Shown here piece after piece: positions 25,903 through 37,348 of a stretch of 51,689 nt of DNA. The DNA is from Sulfurimonas sp. Its GTDB lineage: Bacteria > Campylobacterota > Campylobacteria > Campylobacterales > Sulfurimonadaceae. The notes under the pieces are model-generated. The model saw only the letters and a list, made by a program, of their open reading frames with translations. It was not told the origin of the DNA and searched no databases. The translations under genes were made by a program, and so were the position numbers. Numbering within the stretch: position 1 is the stretch's first letter; each line of letters starts with the position of its first letter. Location of the stretch: NCBI GenBank assembly GCA_021648285.1, contig JAKITC010000012.1, positions 1-51,689 on the forward strand. Direction: 5' to 3'.

Positions 25903-26066
25903 TAATATTTCTCCATAGATACTTCCCAAACTTTAAATATGAAGTAATAAATACTTCCTTAGTATGGGAAAAATTTTCGCGATTATACCCAATTAAATGT
26001 TATATGGGAGTAAAAGTAATGATATACTTGTAGTTAAATTTATATATCTGGTTATAAAGTAAAGAG

Positions 26067-27296
26067 ATGATTGATTATCCTAAGCAATTAAATAAAATAT
26101 TTGATAAATTAAGTAAGTATAATGCTAAAGCTGTGCTTGTCGGCGGCTATGTAAGAGACCAACTGACTAATACAGAGTCTAAAGACGTAGATATTGAAGT
26201 TTATAATATCTCTTCCTTTGAAAAACTTGAAGAAATTTTGAGAGAGTTTGGAGATGTTAACAGCGTCGGCAAAAGTTTCGGCGTTTGCAAATTGCAGTTA
26301 AAAAACTTGGAAATCGACTTCTCTCTTCCAAGGATTGACAGCAAAGCCGGCTCAGGACATCGTGGATTTGAAGTTGCAGTAAATCCTGATTTGGATTTTA
26401 AAACTGCTGCCTCCAGACGAGACTTTACAATTAATGCAATTGGCTATGATGTAAAATATAAAAAGATACTCGACCCTTTTGACGGAATTAAGGACTTAAA
26501 AAGTAAAATATTAAGAGCTGTTGATAAAGACAAGTTTATTGATGATCCGCTTAGAGTTCTTAGAGCAGCCCAGTTTTGTGCCAGATTTGGGTTAAAAATT
26601 GATAAGAAGCTCTTAACACTCTGTAAAAATATGGTTAGCAATAATCTTCTTGATGAGTTGCCAAAAGAGAGAATTTTTGAGGAGATAAAAAAATTACTTC
26701 TAAAATCAAAAAAACCATCTATTGGATTTGAACTGTTAAAGGAGTTTGGCACTAACTTTTATACAAAAAACATATATGTAGCAGATGAGATAAGCAAACA
26801 ACTAACAAATAACACAAACACTAATATAATTTTGATGTTAGCTGCTCTGTGCTACGACTATACTCCAGAGAATACAACACTGTTTATACAAAACCTTACT
26901 AATGAAAAAGAACTCCTTGCAAGGGTTTTACCTTTGATCAAAAACCACGACAAGATAGAAGTGCATCTAAATAATTACAAACTTTATAAATTGGCAACAG
27001 AAGTAAAAATTGAAGAGCTTTTGATTTTAAGCAGAGCTATATATGTCTATAAAAATTGTTCTGAGATATATGAAGCCGGTGAAAAGATATATAAAAAAGC
27101 CAAAGAGTTAAATATACTAAAAGAAAAACTTGCACCTTTATTGAGAGGTGAAAATATCTTGAGTTACGGTATTGAACCATCTCCTAAATTTTCAGAGATA
27201 TTAAATCTGGCTTATGAGGCTCAAATGAGCGGCAAGTTTCACAGCGGTGAAGAGGCTCAAGCTTGGTTAATGAACTATCTAAATACCCATTCTTGA
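26067..27296 (+). CDS. cca: CCA tRNA nucleotidyltransferase / polyA polymerase family
   Basis: The 409-aa protein has the class II nucleotidyltransferase head: VGGYVRD (25-31) and DVDIEVY with the two metal aspartates Asp40 and Asp42. RRDFTINAIGYD and DPLRVLRAAQFCARFGL follow, as in all CCA-adding enzymes. It adds or repairs the 3' CCA of tRNA. It lacks an obvious HD domain. The 3' end overlaps the convergent queF by 18 bp. Confidence 0.9.
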   Translation: MIDYPKQLNKIFDKLSKYNAKAVLVGGYVRDQLTNTESKDVDIEVYNISSFEKLEEILREFGDVNSVGKSFGVCKLQLKNLEIDFSLPRIDSKAGSGHRGFEVAVNPDLDFKTAASRRDFTINAIGYDVKYKKILDPFDGIKDLKSKILRAVDKDKFIDDPLRVLRAAQFCARFGLKIDKKLLTLCKNMVSNNLLDELPKERIFEEIKKLLLKSKKPSIGFELLKEFGTNFYTKNIYVADEISKQLTNNTNTNIILMLAALCYDYTPENTTLFIQNLTNEKELLARVLPLIKNHDKIEVHLNNYKLYKLATEVKIEELLILSRAIYVYKNCSEIYEAGEKIYKKAKELNILKEKLAPLLRGENILSYGIEPSPKFSEILNLAYEAQMSGKFHSGEEAQAWLMNYLNTHS

Positions 27297-27662
27297 ACTG
27301 TCTATCTCTATGACGGTGTGAACATTTCCGCGAGGATTATAATCAGCTACTACTTTTATATATTTAGGCTTTAATTTTCTCTCTAAAAGCTCATAAATCT
27401 CATTTGCGCTGTTTTCATGCGATACATGTTTATCTCTGAATGAGTTTATATACAGTTTAATTGCTTTTAACTCTACAACCCATTCGTTTGGGGTATACTC
27501 CAAATAAATTGTTGCATAATCTGGATAGCCGCTTCTTGGACAAAGACAAGAAAATTCGGGAAGCGTCATCTTTATAAGATAATCTCTTTTGTGCTCATTT
27601 GGCCATATTTCAAGATCTTTATCAACATCAAATTCATTAACTATTTTTTCACCATACTTCAT
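27279..27662 (-). CDS. queF: NADPH-dependent preQ0 reductase QueF
   Basis: QueF reduces 7-cyano-7-deazaguanine to preQ1 in queuosine synthesis. The 127-aa protein is the short, single-domain type. The catalytic Cys41 lies in SCLCPRSGYPDYA, and Glu64 in VVELKAIKLYINSFRD marks the substrate/NADPH motif. Length and motif order match the family. It is convergent with cca. Confidence 0.94.
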   Translation of the reverse strand: MKYGEKIVNEFDVDKDLEIWPNEHKRDYLIKMTLPEFSCLCPRSGYPDYATIYLEYTPNEWVVELKAIKLYINSFRDKHVSHENSANEIYELLERKLKPKYIKVVADYNPRGNVHTVIEIDSSRMGI

Positions 27663-27700
27663 TTTTATTCCTTGTATATTTGACTTTTTATTAAAAAATA

Positions 27701-28225
27701 TTATTTCTCTTTCTTTTCATAATCTCTACGTGTACGAACAGAAGTTTCCTTTATACAGGCCTTAGAATCGCCAACTGTTATCTCTTTTGCTTGCATCTCT
27801 ATTCCATATCTGTTTTCATATGTTGTGTAGTCTTTATTCGGCATTTCAGAAGAGATATTCCACTCATTGCTATCTATGTTTGATTCACATGAACCTGAGT
27901 TAGAGATTGTTGATCTTGAATGTAGAAAACAATTTTTTAATGTTTGGATATATGAGTCATCAATTTTAACCGTATCACCTTTTGTACCATAAATAGTTAC
28001 TAAGGAGACTTCTGTTGATGGTCCGTCAATTCCTTTTAAGTGCTTACTAATAGAGAAACTCCAGTTTCCTTGTAGTCTGCTGTTTTTTAAAATAAAAGAA
28101 TCACACGCAGTAATACCATATTTATGAAAAGCATCAAGTAAAATTCTATTTTTATCTTGTGCAAAAATAGTAGAAGATGTTGCAAAATAAATAATTGTGA
28201 TAAATAGTAAAATTTTCATTTTCAT
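27701..28225 (-). CDS. Periplasmic protein of unknown function
   Basis: The 174-aa protein has a signal peptide (MKMKILLFITIIYFATSSTI, then FAQ). The mature part has cysteines near residues 40, 94, 113 and about 157, which could form disulfides. I recognise no domain. It starts 3 bp after the GGDEF-EAL gene and probably belongs to the same transcript, so it may serve that sensor. ATG 28225 and the ATG two codons later are both possible starts. Confidence 0.65.
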   Translation of the reverse strand: MKMKILLFITIIYFATSSTIFAQDKNRILLDAFHKYGITACDSFILKNSRLQGNWSFSISKHLKGIDGPSTEVSLVTIYGTKGDTVKIDDSYIQTLKNCFLHSRSTISNSGSCESNIDSNEWNISSEMPNKDYTTYENRYGIEMQAKEITVGDSKACIKETSVRTRRDYEKKEK

Positions 28226-28228
28226 TCC

Positions 28229-29623
28229 TTAATTTTTTTCTAACGGTGCTAAATATTTACCCTGTGAATAATCAATATTTAACTCTCTAGCTATATTATT
28301 TACATCTTCATTTTCAACCATTTTAATCCATGTTTTAACATTTTTTTCATGTGCCATAATATTAAATCCATCTATTATATTTTTATATTTACCCTCATTT
28401 ATGTCTTTAGTATAAAAACTGTCAAACCTAACAATATCGATATCTAAATCTCTTAAATATAAAAAACTAGTATGAATGGAACCTAGCCTATCAACACCTA
28501 TAATTATTCCGAGATCTCTTAGTGCTTGAATAGTTGAATTGTATTTATCAATTCTTGGATAATATTCATTTTCGCTTAGTAAAAATATTATTCTATTTTT
28601 AGCATTTTTATTCTTGGTAAAAAAATCTTTTATGCTTCTAAAAAAAAGAGGGTTCCTTATTGATGTTGGCGATACAGATATAGCATACATCTCGCTGCTT
28701 GAATCATTACATCTACCCATGATCTTTTCTATAACCATTAAATCATAGTCTATCATAAGTCTAAATTTATCCAAGATTTTTATATAGGATTTTTGATGAA
28801 GTATTTTTCCGTTTTTTGTCTCTAACCTTATAAAACACTCTTTTATAACAGAGGTGCTCTGTTCAAAAACATTTTGTGTCATAAATAATAGATTTCTTTC
28901 ATTTATTGCATTTATTACATAAGATTCTAGCTCACTTGGATCCATTTCATCTTCTATATTTGCCATAAATTTAGAATTTTTATTTTGAAGTTCAAAAAGA
29001 TTTTCTATAAGATAATTAACATCTTTTGAAAGGACCTTATCATTTATTGCTACGGACATCTGTACTTCTATATCATCAATTTTAAGATCTTCGCTTTTTA
29101 AACACATCAATTCCATAATAGTTTTATAGTTACTCTTATTTCCTTTAAGTCCAATTATAAAATCACCGCCTTTTACATGTCCGATTGGGAAATTTTTTAT
29201 ATCTTTTTCTTTAAGATATTCACCAATCCATCTAGAGGTTTCATAGAGTACTTTATCGCCATTTTTTATACCGTAGCGTTTATTTATTTCACTCAAATTG
29301 TTGATACTTATAAGTATTAATGTATATTCTTTAGAGTTATTCAACTCTTTTTGTAAATATTTATAGAGATACTCTCTTGTAAATACTTTTGATATATCAT
29401 TAGTGATTTTGGTATCAAAACCTCTATATATAAGGAAAAATATAAAATAAATGCTAAAAATTAAAATTAAAATCGATTCCACATAAAAAGGGTTGCTTAA
29501 AGCATTATCACTTGTGATAGAAGTGTGTAAGATAAGAGCAAGAACAAGAGCAAAAATAGGAAGCACCATTCTGAGTGCCAGCTTAAAACGGTACTCTCTC
29601 TCTTTTGTTTCAGGAAGTAACAT
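28229..29623 (-). CDS. Membrane protein with degenerate GGDEF and EAL domains
   Basis: The 464-aa protein has two transmembrane segments (about 18-34 and 48-66). A GGDEF-like domain follows (about 75-200), with the loop reduced to KGGDF (151-155), one residue short of GGDEF. An EAL-like domain (about 230-460) has ECFIRL (262-267) where active enzymes have E-A-L-x-R, and most metal ligands are not evident. I expect neither synthesis nor hydrolysis of c-di-GMP; a binding or partner-signalling role is more likely. It sits between gyrB and the periplasmic gene. Confidence 0.8.
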   Translation of the reverse strand: MLLPETKEREYRFKLALRMVLPIFALVLALILHTSITSDNALSNPFYVESILILIFSIYFIFFLIYRGFDTKITNDISKVFTREYLYKYLQKELNNSKEYTLILISINNLSEINKRYGIKNGDKVLYETSRWIGEYLKEKDIKNFPIGHVKGGDFIIGLKGNKSNYKTIMELMCLKSEDLKIDDIEVQMSVAINDKVLSKDVNYLIENLFELQNKNSKFMANIEDEMDPSELESYVINAINERNLLFMTQNVFEQSTSVIKECFIRLETKNGKILHQKSYIKILDKFRLMIDYDLMVIEKIMGRCNDSSSEMYAISVSPTSIRNPLFFRSIKDFFTKNKNAKNRIIFLLSENEYYPRIDKYNSTIQALRDLGIIIGVDRLGSIHTSFLYLRDLDIDIVRFDSFYTKDINEGKYKNIIDGFNIMAHEKNVKTWIKMVENEDVNNIARELNIDYSQGKYLAPLEKN

Positions 29624-29649
29624 ATAAGGATTTTTTAATAACCCAGATG

Positions 29650-31992
<2,343 letters not shown>

Positions 31993-32089
31993 TTATCTAA
32001 TGTTTACTAAAATAAAGTTTTATTTATAACCAATACTACAAATATTTCAATCACTAGAAGAATATTAAAAGAAATATAAACAAACCATC

Positions 32090-32105
32090 GCCCTTATTTT
32101 AGGGC
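32090..32105. terminator. Hairpin between gyrB and the transposase remnant
   Basis: GCCCT-TATTTT-AGGGC forms a 5-bp hairpin. On the plus strand CTTTTT follows within a few bases; on the minus strand the tail is TGGTTTGTTT. It may end transcripts from the dnaA-dnaN side before gyrB. Confidence 0.45.
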
Positions 32106-32237
32106 TACCTTTTTATAGTAAAATACAACTCAAGACGATTACACTCTGCACTTGGAAATAAAACTCCTAATGAGATTTATGACGAAGCTATGAATAAGTT
32201 AGAACTGAGTAATGAAGAGTTACAGTTAGTAGCATAA
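32106..32237 (+). pseudogene. Remnant of an IS3-family transposase (OrfB C-terminus)
   Basis: The frame reads ...FIVKYNSRRLHSALGNKTPN, then EIYDEAM and a TAA at 32235-32237. 'YNxxRLHSALGxKTP' is the hallmark end of IS3-family integrase-type transposases. Only about 43 codons remain, and an in-frame stop lies directly upstream (32100-32102). The bases after the stop, up to about 32281 (GTGGTCTTGACAAGTAGGGA), look like the outer end of the element. The next gene fragment begins right after it. Confidence 0.75.
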
Positions 32238-32285
32238 TGAGTGAAATAAGAATATTGGGTTAAGTGGTCTTGACAAGTAGGGACG

Positions 32286-32543
32286 TTATATTTCAAAGTC
32301 TAATAAGTTTAGTTTTTTACCTCGTTCAAGTGCTTCTTTAGTCATGGCATCTATGCTGATACCAACTAAAATACGCCCTTTAGTGATATTATTCATTAAA
32401 GTTGCTATTTTAGAAAAACCACTTATTCTAAAATAACCTATCAAAAATTCTAAATTGCTAATATTTTTATGGTGTATTAGTATATCTTTTAATCGATTTT
32501 CTAAAGTATTATTATCACGATTTGTAAAAAATTTTGAACTCAA
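32286..32543 (-). pseudogene. Truncated N-terminus of a PLD-type helicase
   Basis: The 85 residues (TTG start, AAGG 7 bases upstream) open with KFFTNRDNNTLENRLKDI and continue FLIGYFRISGFSKIATLM and ITKGRILVGISIDAMTKEAL. This matches the start of large helicases with an N-terminal phospholipase D-like (HKD) domain, often found in restriction or defence loci; full proteins have around a thousand residues. The frame stops within a few bases of the end of the transposase remnant, so the insertion probably cut the gene. No rest of the gene is seen in the window. Confidence 0.65.
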
Positions 32544-32618
32544 TAAATAACCTTATAAATTAAATATACAAATATTATATCTAAAATATTAAAATTATTT
32601 TATAATCAAAAATAAAAT

Positions 32619-33686
32619 TTAAATTACTATAGGCATTACAACTGTTCTAAAATTTTCATCACTTAAAATAAAAGGTAAATTACCTTCATTTAGACCAATG
32701 GTAAACTCAGAGCTGTTTATAATATTTAAAAAATCTAAAAGATATTTAGAATTTATTGCAATAACAAATGGAGATGAAAAACCAGTTGGATAATTAATTT
32801 CTGTTTTTGCTTCTATATTATCATCACTTAATGATTCAAAAGTAATCAGATCATTTAAGAAAGTAATTTTTACATCTGTTGATATAGTTGTTATCTGTTT
32901 TATAGATTCAATCATTATAGCTTTAGGAAGAGTTAAACTATTTGATATCTCTTTGGGAATAATTCTTGAGTATTCAGGAAATTTACCATTTATAAGTTTT
33001 GTAAAAAATGTATATTGATTTGAATGAATTATTAAGTTTGTTTCATCATAGTAAAGCTCTATATCATCAAAAAACAGTTTTTGAATTTCAACAATAGCTT
33101 TTTTTGGAACAATAATAGATAATTCACTGTCACTTTGGTTAGGTATATTAACAATAGCTAACCTTCTTGTATCAGTAGATGCAAAATTTATACTATCTTG
33201 TTTTATATCTATTAATGCACCGTTTAATTCAAATTTAGGATTGTTAATATCAATTGACGGTGTTATTTTTTTAAGAGATTCTATTAGAGAGTGTGAGTTT
33301 ATAGATATACGGGCTTTCCCTTCATAGTTAGGAAATTCAGGAAATTCATCATGAGAAAAAGTTGGTAATTTAAAATTAGAATGTGCTTGAGAAATATATA
33401 ACATATTGTTTTTAACTTCTAAATCAATATTTCCATCTTTTAAAATTCTAATTATATCCAATAGCTTTTTACCATTAGAGGTAACACTACCATTTCCTAT
33501 AATGTGTACATTATCGGTAGATACTAAAAAACCTATTTCATAATCTGTAGCTTTGACAGTTAAATTAGAGTTGAATACATCCATAAAAACATGAGATGTG
33601 ATTTGAGAAGTATCTTTTTTTTCTAAAAATGGCTGAGCATGAACTAAAATATTTTCAATGATAGATTTTTGTATTGTTATCTTCAT
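32619..33686 (-). CDS. dnaN: DNA polymerase III sliding clamp (beta subunit)
   Basis: DnaN forms the ring clamp that holds polymerase III on DNA. The 355-aa protein shows the three-domain clamp pattern: MKITIQKSIIENILVHAQPF at the N-terminus, NGALIDIKQDSINFASTDTR and RLAIV in the middle domain, INGKFPEYSRIIP, and a C-terminal FVIAINSKYLLDFLNII ending in VMPIVI. The ATG has AGGAAAA 6 bases upstream. It lies 180 bp after dnaA, with DnaA boxes in the gap. Confidence 0.95.
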   Translation of the reverse strand: MKITIQKSIIENILVHAQPFLEKKDTSQITSHVFMDVFNSNLTVKATDYEIGFLVSTDNVHIIGNGSVTSNGKKLLDIIRILKDGNIDLEVKNNMLYISQAHSNFKLPTFSHDEFPEFPNYEGKARISINSHSLIESLKKITPSIDINNPKFELNGALIDIKQDSINFASTDTRRLAIVNIPNQSDSELSIIVPKKAIVEIQKLFFDDIELYYDETNLIIHSNQYTFFTKLINGKFPEYSRIIPKEISNSLTLPKAIMIESIKQITTISTDVKITFLNDLITFESLSDDNIEAKTEINYPTGFSSPFVIAINSKYLLDFLNIINSSEFTIGLNEGNLPFILSDENFRTVVMPIVI

Positions 33687-33735
33687 AAGAATTTTCCTAT
33701 TTATATTATAAAATTATAGTATTAGTAGTAGGGGG

Positions 33736-33827
33736 TAGTGAATATGTGAATATCACTATCTAACCCTTGTTTTAAGAGCTGTATAGATGTGATGAACTAA
33801 TACAACTCTTTTCACAACTGTTCACAT
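33736..33827. other. DnaA-box cluster between dnaA and dnaN
   Basis: Four sites share the TTCAC core: TAGTGAATA (33736-33744) and ATGTGAATA (33744-33752), which face left, and TTTTCACAA (33809-33817) and TGTTCACAT (33819-33827), which face right. A T-rich stretch (33841-33865) next to them could unwind. It may be the second half of a split origin, as reported for relatives, or a regulatory site for dnaN. Confidence 0.6.
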
Positions 33828-33866
33828 ATGAGATTATATCTTTTTTTTTACTTACTTTTTTATTTT

Positions 33867-35177
33867 TTAAGAAGATGAAGTAACTTTATTTGTCAATTCT
33901 TCTATTTTTACTTTAAAATCTTCATCATTTTCAAGCAGTTCATTTATTTTTTTAAGAGTATGACTAATGGCAGTGTGGTCTTTCATACCAAAATATTGAG
34001 CCAATTGAGGCATAGTATTTTGGGTTAATTCACGACATAGGTATATGGAGATTCTTCTAGCATAAACTAAATTTTTACTTCTGCTTTTTGAGCGAATTTC
34101 ACTTGGTTTTATATTTAAATCTTTTGCAACACTTTTAGTAATATTATCTAAAGTTAAATTTGCACGATTTTCCTGCATCTGATCTTTTAATACATTTTTT
34201 ACAAATGCTAAATCAATATCAACATGCATCAGTTGTGAATAAGCATGTAATTTTGAGAGAATACCTTCTATTTCACGAACATTATTTTCTATAACTGTTG
34301 CTATATAATTTATAATATCATTAGAAAGAACAACTTTATTAATTTCACATTTATTTTTAATAATAGCTATTTTTGTTTCTAATTCAGGTGGTTGAATATC
34401 AGCAACTAATCCATGTTCAAAACGACTTTGAAGTCTTTTTTCTAAACCGCCGATTTTTTTAGGGTGTTTATCAGCTGTGAGAATTATCTGTTTACCGGTT
34501 CCCTTGAGAGCTTCAAAAGTGTGAAAAAATTCTTCTTGTATGTTTTCTTTATTACTTAAAAATTGAATATCATCTATAAGAAGTACATCACATTTACGAT
34601 ATTTTTCTTGAAATCTATCCATTGTCTGGTTTCTAATGTGTCTAATAAAGTCATTTAAAAATTGTTCTACAGTAGTATATATAACAACTTTCCCCTGATT
34701 TTGAAAAACATTACCGGCAGCTTGCATAAGGTGGGTCTTACCAAGACCGACACCACCGTGTATAAAAAGTGGATTATAAAGTTCTCCAGCTTTTTCACTT
34801 ACACTTTTTACGGCTGCATATGCAAATTGATTAGATCCTCCAACCATAAAGTTATCAAAAGTATGAGAAGGATTTAAAAGAGAGTGAATAGATTGTTTTT
34901 TTTCTATTGTTTGTTTAGTTTTTCTTTTATCAACAATGTTTTTAAGTGTAATTTGTACAGTTACTTTAGCTCCATTGCTTACTTCAAATAGATGTTCAAT
35001 TTTTGTTGTATATTTATTTTTTATCCAATTACAAACTAAATTATTAGGAGCATAAAAAATAGCCAAATCACTAGTAGATTTTTTTGTATCATATACTAAA
35101 TGTTTTATATATCTATTATATTCAACTTCTGTTATCTCTTCTTTTAATAATTGTAAAATTTTTTGGCCTATATTCAC
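33867..35177 (-). CDS. dnaA: Replication initiator DnaA
   Basis: DnaA is the AAA+ protein that opens the origin. The 436-aa protein has domain I (about 1-80), Walker A GGVGLGKTHL (about 141-150), Walker B VLLIDDIQFL (about 199-208), the sensor block LTADKHPKKI, and the domain IV DNA-binding signature FGMKDHTAISHTLKKI near residue 400. KDHTAISH is the epsilonproteobacterial form of the GRDHTTVxH helix-turn-helix. The start codon is GTG with AAGG 8 bases upstream; a DnaA-box-like sequence overlaps it. Confidence 0.97.
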   Translation of the reverse strand: MNIGQKILQLLKEEITEVEYNRYIKHLVYDTKKSTSDLAIFYAPNNLVCNWIKNKYTTKIEHLFEVSNGAKVTVQITLKNIVDKRKTKQTIEKKQSIHSLLNPSHTFDNFMVGGSNQFAYAAVKSVSEKAGELYNPLFIHGGVGLGKTHLMQAAGNVFQNQGKVVIYTTVEQFLNDFIRHIRNQTMDRFQEKYRKCDVLLIDDIQFLSNKENIQEEFFHTFEALKGTGKQIILTADKHPKKIGGLEKRLQSRFEHGLVADIQPPELETKIAIIKNKCEINKVVLSNDIINYIATVIENNVREIEGILSKLHAYSQLMHVDIDLAFVKNVLKDQMQENRANLTLDNITKSVAKDLNIKPSEIRSKSRSKNLVYARRISIYLCRELTQNTMPQLAQYFGMKDHTAISHTLKKINELLENDEDFKVKIEELTNKVTSSS

Positions 35178-35180
35178 AAT
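35171..35180 (-). promoter_or_regulatory. DnaA-box-like site over the dnaA start codon
   Basis: The plus strand reads TATTCACAAT, so the GTG start codon of dnaA is part of a TTCACA core. DnaA bound here would cover the start of its own gene. Overlap by chance is possible because the core is short. Confidence 0.4.
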
Positions 35181-35278
35181 AAAACCTTTTTAAAGTTAGC
35201 TCTCGGTAGTCTTTTAGACATCACCTGCAGTTTCAAAGCTAAATAAGTAAACTACTTTACTTTTTTTACGCTTTTCAT

Positions 35279-35353
35279 ATGTGAATAATATCAATATTTT
35301 GCATAAATATAGTTAAAACTATGTGAATAACTAAAATGTGATTATGTGAATAA
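35279..35353. other. Probable origin of replication (DnaA-box array upstream of dnaA)
   Basis: The 10-mer ATGTGAATAA (TTATTCACAT on the other strand) occurs three times in the same orientation, at 35279-35288, 35321-35330 and 35344-35353, and a variant ATGTGATTA lies at 35336-35344. The surroundings are extremely AT-rich, suitable for unwinding. The ruvC-dnaA interval is a known origin location in epsilonproteobacteria. Position between diverging transcription units also fits. Confidence 0.75.
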
Positions 35354-35427
35354 GAAATTAATAATTGGTATTAAGATTGCTTTAACAAATTTAATATCTA
35401 GTTGAAATAAAATATAGGTGGTATTTA

Positions 35428-35784
35428 GTGCAAAATGGGACGGAATTTATTTTTCAAATTATTGATGTTATTTTTATTACAATATTTGAAATAATTGATA
35501 TTCTAAAAGAGTTAATACCAAGCGCAGACGTTATGTCAGGAATAATTTTATTTGTTTTATCTCTAATTATGGCCTTTCTAATGATAAAAGTAATTGAAAA
35601 AAAGATAATTTTTAAGGGTATGCTCTTATTAATAGTGGCTATTGTTTTTTTTATACTTGTAAAAAGAGTAGAAATACTAAATGAAGTTACAGTATATGCA
35701 AGTTCATTAGTAATGGGAATTTCATTACTGTTAACTATGGCAGGTCTTACCTCCTGGGATGAGGATAATGAAGAATATGTTTAA
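35428..35784 (+). CDS. Small polytopic membrane protein, unknown function
   Basis: The 118-aa protein is mostly hydrophobic, with three or four predicted membrane segments (about 8-26, 37-53, 61-80, 86-105) and an acidic C-terminus (SWDEDNEEYV). The start is GTG with AGGTGG 6 bases upstream. I do not recognise it. It sits between the origin and ruvC, 15 bp ahead of ruvC, and likely shares its transcript. Confidence 0.7.
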   Translation: MQNGTEFIFQIIDVIFITIFEIIDILKELIPSADVMSGIILFVLSLIMAFLMIKVIEKKIIFKGMLLLIVAIVFFILVKRVEILNEVTVYASSLVMGISLLLTMAGLTSWDEDNEEYV

Positions 35785-35799
35785 TTATTTAATTAAAAA

Positions 35800-36279
35800 A
35801 TGATAATTCTCGGAATTGACCCAGGAACTAGAAATATGGGTTATGCTCTTATATCTTTAGAGAAAGGTAAAATATCACTTGTTGAAGCAGGACTTATAAA
35901 GATAAAAGCAGATGAATTGCAGTTTCAAATCCCGCAAATGGCAGAAGCATTTGAGAGTATATTTAAAAATCATAAAATAGATGAAGTTGCTATGGAAGAT
36001 ATCTTTTATGCACATAATCCCAAAACAACTATAAAATTAGCCCAATTTCGTGGAGCAATTATGTTGACAGTTCTTCAGCAGTTTGGACAATTCAATGAAT
36101 ACACAGCCTTGCAAGTTAAAAAAGCACTAACTGGAAATGGAAAAGCAGCAAAAGAACAGGTAGCATTTATGGTAAAACGACTTTTAAATATAAAAAAAGA
36201 GATAAAGCCATTAGATATAACTGATGCTATTGCAGTTGCCATAACTCATTCGCAGAGAGTAAAACTAAAATCACAATAA
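35800..36279 (+). CDS. ruvC: Holliday junction endonuclease RuvC
   Basis: RuvC cuts Holliday junctions. The 159-aa protein has all four catalytic carboxylates: Asp7 ([13 protein letters not shown]), Glu66 (AMEDIF), Asp139 and Asp142 (LDITDA). The length is typical. No Shine-Dalgarno is visible before the ATG (the upstream bases are A/T only), so translation may be coupled to the preceding gene. Confidence 0.95.
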   Translation: MIILGIDPGTRNMGYALISLEKGKISLVEAGLIKIKADELQFQIPQMAEAFESIFKNHKIDEVAMEDIFYAHNPKTTIKLAQFRGAIMLTVLQQFGQFNEYTALQVKKALTGNGKAAKEQVAFMVKRLLNIKKEIKPLDITDAIAVAITHSQRVKLKSQ

Positions 36280-36359
36280 TATATATCTTGCCCTATATCA
36301 AACACAAAATCTAACAAACAGAGTATAATCCAAAATTAAAAATTGTATTAAGGCAAAAA

Positions 36360-37316
36360 ATGAATAACTTACCCGATGGTCATCCAGTAAAAGTATATTT
36401 GGAAGAAAATCAATTAATAAGAGGATTAATGGCTAGTATTAATAGCATTAATATCCAAGATAATAACGAAGAGTTTAAAGAGAAGTTTGCAAGACTATGT
36501 TTGGTAGAAAAACACTTTGCCAGAAAAGAGAATCAACTCTTTCCATATTTAGAACAGTATGGATGGACATCACCATCACAAAATATGTGGGCTTTTCATG
36601 ACGACATACGTGCGATAATTAAACAAGCAAGAAATTTAGTTGAAACTAATGAGATACAAGCTTTAAGTATGGTCTTACAAAATCTTTTTCACAATCTAGA
36701 GCATATTATGCAGGTTGAAGAGGGTAGATTACTTCCAAGAGCCTTGGAAATGCTTCAAGATGATGATTGGAAAGAGATGCGTGACGGAGATGAAGAGATA
36801 GGTTGGATGTTTGACGAGGTACCAGCACCTTATCCGGCACATTCATCAGATGAATATATTCATCCATCTCAAGATACTAAAAAGAGAAAACTTCCATTTT
36901 CACTTGATGGCAGGATAGATTTGGAACAGGGTCACATGTTGCCGGAGCAGATCAACTGGTTATTAAAGTTTATGCCTGTTGATATTACTTATGTTGATGA
37001 AAATGACATAGTTATCTTTTATAATCGTGGTGAGGATAGAGTGTTCCCAAGAAGTGCGGGGATCATCGGTCGTGAAGTGAAGTTCTGTCATCCTCCAAAG
37101 TCTGTTGATCAAGTTCTTATGATTCTTCGTGAGTTTAAAGCTGGAAGACGTGATGAGGCAGAATTTTGGATTACATTTAAAGGGAAGTTTATTCACATCC
37201 GTTATTTTGCTATCAGAGATGATGAGAGCAATTATAAAGGTGTTATAGAAGTTTCTCAAGATGTTACTCACATCAGAGGTCTTGAAGGACAACAGAGACT
37301 CCTTGACTGGGAATAG
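36360..37316 (+). CDS. DUF438-type hemerythrin-like / PAS protein
   Basis: In this 318-aa protein, residues about 7-150 form a helical, His/Glu-rich region (LVEKHFARKENQLFPYLEQY, FHDDIRAI, HNLEHIMQVEEGRLLPRA) like hemerythrin (HHE) domains. Residues about 190-315 form a PAS-like domain (EQINWLLKFMPVDITYVDEN, then DIVIFYNRGEDRVFPRS, then VIEVSQDVTHIR). This is the DUF438/COG2461 layout, probably an oxygen, NO or redox sensor. There is no output domain, so it must signal through a partner. AAGGC lies 5 bases before the ATG. Confidence 0.85.
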   Translation: MNNLPDGHPVKVYLEENQLIRGLMASINSINIQDNNEEFKEKFARLCLVEKHFARKENQLFPYLEQYGWTSPSQNMWAFHDDIRAIIKQARNLVETNEIQALSMVLQNLFHNLEHIMQVEEGRLLPRALEMLQDDDWKEMRDGDEEIGWMFDEVPAPYPAHSSDEYIHPSQDTKKRKLPFSLDGRIDLEQGHMLPEQINWLLKFMPVDITYVDENDIVIFYNRGEDRVFPRSAGIIGREVKFCHPPKSVDQVLMILREFKAGRRDEAEFWITFKGKFIHIRYFAIRDDESNYKGVIEVSQDVTHIRGLEGQQRLLDWE

Positions 37317-37348
37317 TTAGTTACAATAACAGTAAAAAAAGGTAAAAT

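Noticed and set aside
25903..25929. Longer start for typA
   Set aside because: The extra codons contain the GGAGAAA ribosome site, and TypA proteins begin at [12 protein letters not shown].
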